From: Pedosphaera sp.
GTDB taxonomy: Bacteria; Verrucomicrobiota; Verrucomicrobiia; Limisphaerales; SXTU01
DNA: 19,821 bases
Direction of reading: 5' to 3'
Assembly: GCA_009695395.1 (NCBI GenBank)
Contig: SIBB01000017.1
Span: forward strand, 1-19,821
Under the pieces are notes generated by a model. The model made no database searches. It was not told the origin of the DNA and was given only the letters and a program-made list of their open reading frames with translations. The translations under genes were made by a program, and so were the position numbers. Of this stretch, positions 14,785 to 19,821 are shown in pieces. Position 1 is the first letter of the stretch. Every line of letters begins with the position of its first letter.

Positions 14785-14847
14785 AGCGGCTGCTTCGTTC
14801 GCGCAGCCGGCCCCTTTCCGCCCTTCAACTCTTTAACCCTTTAACTC
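14764..14847. repeat. Inverted octamer-repeat arrays flanking a hairpin, ykuD-proA junction
   Basis: GCTGAAGA, GTTGAAGA and GTTGAAGC run in tandem at 14764-14787. The complementary array lies at 14823-14847 (reverse strand reads GTTAAAGG, GTTAAAGA, GTTGAAG). AAGAGTTGAAG and CTTCAACTCTT give a perfect 11-bp outer stem. Inside, CGGCTGC (14787-14793) and GCAGCCG (14803-14809) form a 7-bp stem with a 9-nt loop. The hairpin could stop ykuD transcription, but no clear T-tract follows. Confidence 0.75.
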
Positions 14848-14874
14848 CCTCCTCACTTCCCTACCTTCCTCGCC

Positions 14875-16164
14875 ATGTCGTTGCTCGACCAAATGACCGC
14901 CCTCGCACAGCAGGCCAAGACCGCCTCGCGCGACCTAGCCCGGCTTTCCACCGCCGATAAGAACGCCGCCCTCCTCGCGATGGCTGACGCCTTGCAAGCC
15001 AACGCCCCCGCGCTCCAAGCGGCCAACGCCAAGGACATGGCCACCGGCGCCCAGATGGGCCTCTCCGCCGCGATGATCGACCGCCTCAAGCTCGACGACA
15101 AACGCATCGCCGCGATGGCCGACGGCCTGCGCGAAGTCGCCGCCTTGCCCGACCCCGTGGGCCGCATTCTCGACGACCGCACGCGCCCGAACGGCCTTCG
15201 TCTCCAGAAAATCGCCACGCCCATCGGCGTCGTCGTCATCATCTACGAGTCGCGCCCGAACGTGACCGCCGACGCCGCGAGCCTCTGCTTCAAGACCGGC
15301 AACGCCACCATCCTGCGCGGCGGCAAGGAGGCGTTGCACTCGAACACCGTCATCGCCGAGACGATGGTTGCCGCCGGTCGCGCCGCGCTGGGCGACCGCT
15401 TCCCCGCGCACGCCATCCAGATCGTGCCCACCACCGACCGCGAGGCCATCCCCGCGCTGCTTTCCCTCACGCAATACGTGGACCTCTGCATGCCGCGCGG
15501 CGGCGAGGGACTCATCCGCGCCGTGACCGAGTGCAGCAAGGTGCCCGTCATCAAGCATTACAAAGGCGTCTGCCACGTCTTCGTCCATGCCGACGCCGAC
15601 CTCGCGATGGCCGAGAGCATCGTGATGAACGCCAAAGTCCAGCGCCCCGCCGTCTGCAACGCCGCCGAAACGCTCCTCGTGGACAAGGCAGTTGCGGACA
15701 AGTTCCTCCCCGCCATCGCCGCGAAGCTTTTTGAGAAGAACGTAGAACTCCGCGCCGATGAAGCCACCCGCGCGCTGCTCGCCTCTCAACTCTCAACTCC
15801 CCACTCTCAACTGAAGCCCGCCTCCGAAGCGGATTTCTTCACCGAGTATAACGACTACATCCTCAACGTCCGCGTCGTGGACGGCGTGCCCGCTGCCATC
15901 GCCCACATCAATCACTACGGTTCAGGGCACAGCGATAGCATTGTGACCGGCGACGAGACAGCTGCACGGCAGTTCCTCGCCGAGGTGGACAGTGCCGCAG
16001 TGTATTGGAACGCGAGCACGCGCTTCACCGACGGCGGCGAGTTCGGCATGGGCGCCGAGATCGGCATCAGCACCGACAAGATCGGCGCGCGCGGCCCGAT
16101 GGGCCTGGACGAACTCTGCACCTACAAGTGGCTCGGCTTCGGCACCGGGCAGGTGCGTGGGTGA
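14875..16164 (+). CDS. proA: Glutamate-5-semialdehyde dehydrogenase (gamma-glutamyl phosphate reductase)
   Basis: Reduces gamma-glutamyl phosphate to glutamate-5-semialdehyde with NADPH, the second step of proline synthesis. The 429 residues match ProA throughout: IATPIGVVVIIYESRPNVT (about 107-125), the nucleotide-binding segment around ILRGGKEALHSN, DLCMPRGGEGLI, VIKHYKGVCHVF, and the catalytic cysteine Cys261 in QRPAVCNAAET. The C-terminal block STDKIGARGPMGLDELCTYKW is typical. The ATG at 14875 gives the expected N-terminus. An inserted segment of about ten residues (SQLSTPHSQL, 304-313) is encoded by a heptamer repeat and lies between the usual ADEATRALL and ASEADFFTEY blocks. No proB is visible nearby. 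It converges on the downstream methyltransferase gene with 18 nt between them. Confidence 0.96.
   Translation: MSLLDQMTALAQQAKTASRDLARLSTADKNAALLAMADALQANAPALQAANAKDMATGAQMGLSAAMIDRLKLDDKRIAAMADGLREVAALPDPVGRILDDRTRPNGLRLQKIATPIGVVVIIYESRPNVTADAASLCFKTGNATILRGGKEALHSNTVIAETMVAAGRAALGDRFPAHAIQIVPTTDREAIPALLSLTQYVDLCMPRGGEGLIRAVTECSKVPVIKHYKGVCHVFVHADADLAMAESIVMNAKVQRPAVCNAAETLLVDKAVADKFLPAIAAKLFEKNVELRADEATRALLASQLSTPHSQLKPASEADFFTEYNDYILNVRVVDGVPAAIAHINHYGSGHSDSIVTGDETAARQFLAEVDSAAVYWNASTRFTDGGEFGMGAEIGISTDKIGARGPMGLDELCTYKWLGFGTGQVRG
15784..15811. repeat. Four-copy heptamer repeat inside proA
   Basis: Copies are TCTCAAC (15784-15790), TCTCAAC (15791-15797), TCCCCAC (15798-15804, diverged) and TCTCAAC (15805-15811). 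The reverse complement GTTGAGA resembles the octamer GTTGAAGA near 14772. The array is translated in frame as an extra surface segment of ProA. Confidence 0.9.
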
Positions 16165-16182
16165 ATGAGGGGCTCGGACTGC

Positions 16183-16202
16183 TCACGGCCTCTCCGCCGT
16201 GA
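16183..16202. terminator. Hairpin at the proA / methyltransferase convergent junction
   Basis: TCACGGC (16183-16189) and GCCGTGA (16196-16202) form a perfect 7-bp stem with a 6-nt loop, overlapping the stop codon of the minus-strand methyltransferase gene and starting 19 nt after the proA stop. The position suits a bidirectional terminator, but neither side has a T-tract. Confidence 0.35.
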
Positions 16203-17211
16203 CGAGGCTGCGGTCGGCGGCGGTGGGTTGGTATTGCAGGTTGCGGAAGCCGACTTGCGCAAACAGCTCCGCCAGCTCGCCCAGCGAGTAGCATTTCCCC
16301 TCCGTCGAGTGCATCAGAATGGCGGAATATTCGGCCACGGGCAGCGGGCCGGTCTTGTCCGCGTGCAGGTGCATGTCGTGCACGATTAGCAGGCCGCCGG
16401 AGGGCAGCGCAGCGAAGGATTTTTCCAGCAGCCGCTTCACCACGGGCGTGTCCCAGTCGTGCAGGACGTTCGAGAACAAGTGCATGTCGAAGCCCGTCGG
16501 CAGCGGGTCGTGGAACATATCTCCCGCGAGCACGGAGACGCGCCCGGCGTAGCCGCGCTCAGCGATGAGTTTCGTGGCGACCTGGTCCACCGGCGGCTTC
16601 TCGAAGACGGTCGCGCGCACGTCGGGATGCCCTGCCGCGATGGCGCACGCGTAGATGCCCGAGCCGGCGGCGATGTCCAGCAGTCGCGTGCGTCCGCCGG
16701 GTGCGAGCGCCTTCGCCACGGCGCGTCCGAGGTAGATGCCGCGGCAGTCCATCGCAGCCGTGAAGCGTTGCGCGAAGTCCGGTTCCTCCATCGCCTTGGT
16801 CCACTCCTTCTCGGCCTTCGAGCTGCCCCAGTTCGCGGGCTTGTCGGTGCGCAGGACCTTGAGTATGTCGAGCGCGACGGGGCGGTCTTTGAGTGAGGCG
16901 AAGTAGGGACCGAGAAACCACGGCGAGCCTTGCACGAGGTGTTCGCGCGCGGCCTCGGTGACACGATGAACGCCGTTCTCTTCGCGGACAAAACCGTTGG
17001 CCTTGAACAGCGTCAGCATCACGTCCACAGGCCGCGCAGCGAGCTGCAACTCGCGGCAAATCGTCGCCGCGTCCGATGGATGCGCGGCGAGCCAGGTGAA
17101 GAAGTCGAGGTGCACGACAGCGGCGTTGAGTAAGTCCACCGCGTAGATGCCGTCGCGGTAGCGATAAATGCGAAGCGGATCGGAAAGCGGGTCGCGGGTC
17201 AGGTCGAGCAT
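16183..17211 (-). CDS. Class I SAM-dependent O-methyltransferase-like protein with winged-helix N-terminus
   Basis: The 342-residue product resembles the small-molecule O-methyltransferase family (hydroxyindole or hydroxyneurosporene O-methyltransferase type). Residues about 20-95 form the winged-helix dimerisation domain (DAATICRELQLAARPVDVML, then a wing around GFVREENGVHRVT). The Rossmann domain has SAM motif LLDIAAGSGIYACAIAA (177-193), the acidic VFEKP (202-206), GDMFHDPLPTGFD (230-242) and the signature SNVLHDW (247-253), whose His-Asp pair is conserved and may contribute the catalytic base. The substrate is unknown and no pigment or antibiotic genes are adjacent. It is divergent from the alkaline phosphatase gene and converges on proA. 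The start ATG at 17211 gives a full N-terminal domain. Confidence 0.82.
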   Translation of the reverse strand: MLDLTRDPLSDPLRIYRYRDGIYAVDLLNAAVVHLDFFTWLAAHPSDAATICRELQLAARPVDVMLTLFKANGFVREENGVHRVTEAAREHLVQGSPWFLGPYFASLKDRPVALDILKVLRTDKPANWGSSKAEKEWTKAMEEPDFAQRFTAAMDCRGIYLGRAVAKALAPGGRTRLLDIAAGSGIYACAIAAGHPDVRATVFEKPPVDQVATKLIAERGYAGRVSVLAGDMFHDPLPTGFDMHLFSNVLHDWDTPVVKRLLEKSFAALPSGGLLIVHDMHLHADKTGPLPVAEYSAILMHSTEGKCYSLGELAELFAQVGFRNLQYQPTAADRSLVTAERP

Positions 17212-17331
17212 GGGCGGATGCTGCGGGAGTCGAAGCGTGGGTCAAAGCGGAAAGTTGTTCCGAGAGGCTTCCGAGTCGTCGGCACGGCTTCGGGATTGGC
17301 AAACTGCCGGGCCGCTTCTAGTTTCCAGTCA
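17212..17331. promoter_or_regulatory. Divergent region between methyltransferase and alkaline phosphatase genes
   Basis: These 120 nt separate two divergent starts and must supply at least one promoter. A short direct repeat TTCCGAG occurs twice (around 17256-17273), 4 nt apart. No Pho-box-like array is evident to me, so phosphate control cannot be claimed. Confidence 0.35.
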
Positions 17332-18927
17332 ATGTCTTTGAACCGCCGCCGCTTCTTCACCCGCACGGGCCTGATCGCCGCCGCGTCTGCTGCCGCTCCC
17401 GCCATCGTCCGCGCTGCCGAGCCGGGCAACGCGCGCCCCGGCCAGAAGCCGCGCCACATCATCCACCTCGTCGCCGACGGCATGGCGATGGCCACGCTGT
17501 CGATGGCCGACCATCTTGCGCGGGCGGTGCGCGGGCGCGGCCTCTCGTGGATGAACCTTTATAACCAGCCCGGCACCGTCAACTCGCTGATGGACGTGCG
17601 TTCGCTGAACTCCCTCGTCACCGATTCCTCCGCGTCTGCGTGCGCGTGGGGCAGCGGCTCGCGCATTGTGAACGGCACGGTGAACGTGCTCCCCGATGGC
17701 ACCGTGCTCACGCCGCTCTACACACTCTTCGGTCAGCAGGGTTGGAAGCGCGCTCTCGTCACCACCACGGAGATCACGCACGCCACGCCGGCGGGCTTCG
17801 CGGCGAGCGGTCTCAAGCGCGAGGCGGCGGAGAGCATCGCGGTGCAATACCTGGAGCGCGGCGTCGAAGTGCTCCTCGGCGGAGGGCAGAAGTATTTCGA
17901 CCCCGCCAAGCGCAAGGACAAGCGCGACCTCGTGACAGACTACCAGACCGCGGGCTATCAAGTCTTCAAGACCGCGAAGGAGTTCGACGCCGCGAAGAAC
18001 GACGGCAAATGGCTCGGCATTTTCTCCAACAGCCATCTCCCGTTCACCGTGGACTGGAACCACGACGCGAAGCTCAAGGAAAGTGTCCCGCATCTGGCCG
18101 ACCTGACACGGAAGGCGCTCGCGAAGCTGGAGAACGAGAACCACTTCATCCTGCAAGTGGAGGGGGGGCGCGTGGACCACGGCGCGCACATGTGCGACGC
18201 GGTTGCCGCGCTGTATGACCAGATTGCGTTCGACGAGGCGATTGATGCGTGCCTCGACTTTCAGAAGCGCCACCCGGACACGCTCATTGTTATCACCACC
18301 GACCATCCGACCGGCAACCCCGGCCTCTGCGGCGTCGGCACCAACTACGGCTTCACCTCCGCGCTCTTTACCAACGTGCAGCGGGTGAAACGCTCGTTCA
18401 GCGAAATCTTCAAGCGCCTCAACGTCCCCGGACCGGACTCGGCACCGCTGGCGAAGGGGGCGTTCGCGCCCCCGGTGGTGGACGACCCCAAGTTCATCGC
18501 CGATGTCATCCGCGACGCCACCGACTACCAGCTCACCGCCGAGAAGGCCGCCGCGTTGGCCCCGTTCCTCACGCGTCAGGGCAGGGCGCAGTTCACCCTG
18601 ATGAACAGCAACGTAGCGCAGCTCGGCCAGCTCATGGGCAACCACCTCGGCATCGGCTGGACGGGCACGGCGCACTGCTCGGACTTCGTGCCGCTGGTCG
18701 CGACGGGGCCGGGGGCCGAGCGCTTCCGCGGCTTCATCCAGAACACGGACGTGTTCCGCCACTACACGCAGCTCGCGGGGATTGATTTCAAGAACCCGTC
18801 CGTGCCCATCAGGGAGAACCTCAAGGTGCCGCTGGATTTGGATAAGGACTTGCAGAGGGAGAAAGAGAAGGAGGCGAAGGAAAAGTCCGCCGCGCTGTGG
18901 TCGGAGCAGCACTGGGTGGCGGCCTAA
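17332..18927 (+). CDS. Tat-exported PhoA-type alkaline phosphatase
   Basis: Phosphomonoesterase of the alkaline phosphatase superfamily with two zinc and one magnesium site. The 531-residue product begins with a Tat signal (NRRRFFTRTGLIAAASAAAPAIVRAA). Metal and active-site blocks are visible: VADGMA (Asp49), VTDSSASACAWG with the phosphorylatable Ser99, TTTEITHATPAGF, VEGGRVDHGAHMCD (Glu277, Asp282, His286), TTDHPTGN (Asp324, His325) and AHCSDFVPL (His448). The active-site motif ends in Cys where the classical pattern has Thr, and DGMA replaces the common DGMG. A Lys/Glu-rich tail (DKDLQREKEKEAKEK) ends the protein. ATG 17332 is chosen over an upstream in-frame extension to 17218 because it places the Tat motif first. 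The TPR gene begins 15 nt downstream. Confidence 0.9.
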   Translation: MSLNRRRFFTRTGLIAAASAAAPAIVRAAEPGNARPGQKPRHIIHLVADGMAMATLSMADHLARAVRGRGLSWMNLYNQPGTVNSLMDVRSLNSLVTDSSASACAWGSGSRIVNGTVNVLPDGTVLTPLYTLFGQQGWKRALVTTTEITHATPAGFAASGLKREAAESIAVQYLERGVEVLLGGGQKYFDPAKRKDKRDLVTDYQTAGYQVFKTAKEFDAAKNDGKWLGIFSNSHLPFTVDWNHDAKLKESVPHLADLTRKALAKLENENHFILQVEGGRVDHGAHMCDAVAALYDQIAFDEAIDACLDFQKRHPDTLIVITTDHPTGNPGLCGVGTNYGFTSALFTNVQRVKRSFSEIFKRLNVPGPDSAPLAKGAFAPPVVDDPKFIADVIRDATDYQLTAEKAAALAPFLTRQGRAQFTLMNSNVAQLGQLMGNHLGIGWTGTAHCSDFVPLVATGPGAERFRGFIQNTDVFRHYTQLAGIDFKNPSVPIRENLKVPLDLDKDLQREKEKEAKEKSAALWSEQHWVAA

Positions 18928-18942
18928 TCGAACGACCTTGCC

Positions 18943-19698
18943 ATGTTCACCGACTGGTCAAGCTGGCTGAACCAGCCACTGATGTGGCCGCTGCTGGCCT
19001 TTCACTGCTGGATGCTCATCGACGCCGTCCGCCGTCAGGAATGGGTCTGGGTGGCCTTCATCTTCCTGTTCCCGGTGGTGAACGACATCCTCTACTTCTT
19101 CATGGTCTATCGCGGCTCGACGCCGCACGCCTCCACCGGCTTCGAGCTGCCCGGCCAGCACAAGCGCGAGCGCATCGCGGAGCTTGAGAAGCAGATCCAC
19201 CTGCTCGACAAGGCTCACCACCACCTCGAGCTGGCGGACATCCAGTTCCAGCGCGGCAAGTTCAAGTTGGCGGAGGAGTCTTACCTGCGCACCCTCGAGC
19301 GCGAGCCGCAGGACCTCGACGCGCGCGCACATTATGGCCAATGCCTGCTGCGGCTGAGCCGCGCGGCCGAGGCCCGCCCGTATCTCGAGGCCGTGTGCTT
19401 CGAGAATCCCAAACACGATTACGGCCACACGCTCATGGCGCTGGCCGAGACGCGCACCGCGCTGGGCGATGCCGAGGGTGCGATCGCTATCTGGGAACAG
19501 ATCGTGAGCCAGCACTCCTACGCGCGCGCGCGCATGCAACTGGCGGAGTTGCTCGCCGCAAAAGGGCAGGGAGCTCGCGCCCGTAGCCTCGCTGAGGAAG
19601 TCATCGCGGAGGACAGACACACGCCGCATTACCAGCGCCAGCAGGAGCAGCCGTGGGTGGCGCGGGCGAAGAAGCTGGTGAAGACACTCCCCGCGTAG
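18943..19698 (+). CDS. Membrane-anchored TPR protein
   Basis: A 251-residue protein with two N-terminal hydrophobic segments (about 11-26 and 34-55, including WVWVAFIFLFPVVNDILYFF), an arrangement resembling short PLD-nuclease-N-type membrane anchors. Residues about 68-235 are helical tetratricopeptide-like repeats: ADIQFQRGKFKLAEESYLRT, ARAHYGQCLLRLSRAAEARP, ALAETRTALGDAEGAIAIWE and MQLAELLAAKGQGARARSLA. TPR domains mediate protein-protein contacts, so it probably scaffolds an assembly at the membrane; no partner can be named. It starts 15 nt after the alkaline phosphatase stop and is likely co-transcribed with it. Confidence 0.8.
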   Translation: MFTDWSSWLNQPLMWPLLAFHCWMLIDAVRRQEWVWVAFIFLFPVVNDILYFFMVYRGSTPHASTGFELPGQHKRERIAELEKQIHLLDKAHHHLELADIQFQRGKFKLAEESYLRTLEREPQDLDARAHYGQCLLRLSRAAEARPYLEAVCFENPKHDYGHTLMALAETRTALGDAEGAIAIWEQIVSQHSYARARMQLAELLAAKGQGARARSLAEEVIAEDRHTPHYQRQQEQPWVARAKKLVKTLPA

Positions 19699-19700
19699 GG

Positions 19701-19821
19701 CAGTGCGGAGGTGGCGATTGCCAGCGCCTTGCCAGCCTCGTCGGCGCGCTGGCCGAGAACGTGAATTACGCCGCGAAGCTGAAGGAAGCCCACACGAAGG
19801 ACCGCAAGTTCAAGGACGTGG
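19701..19821 (+). other. Open frame at right edge, possible partial or decayed gene
   Basis: The frame with codons at positions divisible by three reads ASLVGALAENVNYAAKLKEA and onward, looks protein-like (amphipathic, lysine-rich helix) and is open to the window end. No ATG precedes it after the TPR stop; GTG at 19758 is the only plausible start. It could be a GTG-started gene, a fragment, or chance. I do not recognise a family. Confidence 0.25.

Noticed and set aside
17329..18912. Long minus-strand open frame antisense to the alkaline phosphatase gene
   Set aside because: The plus strand holds all catalytic motifs; the antisense frame is a codon-bias artefact.
1..19821. tRNA, rRNA, riboswitch, integrase, transposase or toxin-antitoxin genes
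   Set aside because: I looked for their typical motifs on both strands and found none that I could support.

Overview
The window is GC-rich bacterial chromosome whose gene content points to the PVC superphylum, most likely Verrucomicrobiota (Limisphaerales/Pedosphaerales-like). The indicators are a DUF1592-type cytochrome paired with a DUF1501 protein, a Tat-exported Gfo/Idh/MocA oxidoreductase, a ceramidase-like domain fused to a LamG domain, a very long GreA-type elongation factor of the kind also annotated in Chlamydia, and few clear Shine-Dalgarno sites. The assignment is inference; no rRNA or tRNA was found. There is no phage, IS element or CRISPR array, and no gene-free stretch longer than about 160 bases.

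Layout. Positions 1-4919 are all on the minus strand and form a possible operon: a secreted ceramidase-like/LamG protein, a Tat-signal Gfo/Idh/MocA oxidoreductase, shikimate kinase (aroK), and epoxyqueuosine reductase (queG, cut by the left edge). aroK and queG overlap by 4 nt (GTGA). Divergent from these, 5016-8653 on the plus strand holds the two-gene DUF1592-type cytochrome / DUF1501 unit, both exported. An EamA-family permease (8812-9756) follows and converges, with 2 nt between stops, on a long RsmB-type rRNA cytosine-C5 methyltransferase (9759-12185). That protein carries about 370 residues of Arg/Asp/Gly/Pro-rich low-complexity sequence with three 60-65-residue repeats. Divergent from it is the long GreA-family protein (12257-14113), then a YkuD L,D-transpeptidase, proA, a convergent O-methyltransferase-like gene (minus), a Tat-exported PhoA-type alkaline phosphatase, and a membrane-anchored TPR protein. 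The last 120 nt hold an open frame with no identifiable product.

Together the genes mix housekeeping functions (shikimate and proline pathways, queuosine, rRNA methylation, transcript cleavage) with the exported catabolic or surface proteins typical of PVC bacteria. I see no single obvious new multi-gene defence or mobile system. The most interesting signals are (1) the tandem-repeat disordered extension on RsmB, (2) the giant GreA with a 13-codon upstream ORF overlapping its start by ATGA, and (3) short-period (7-, 8- and 14-nt) repeats and a REP-like palindrome sitting inside or at the ends of conserved genes (queG, proA, ykuD, the EamA gene), where they are translated into extra loop or tail residues.
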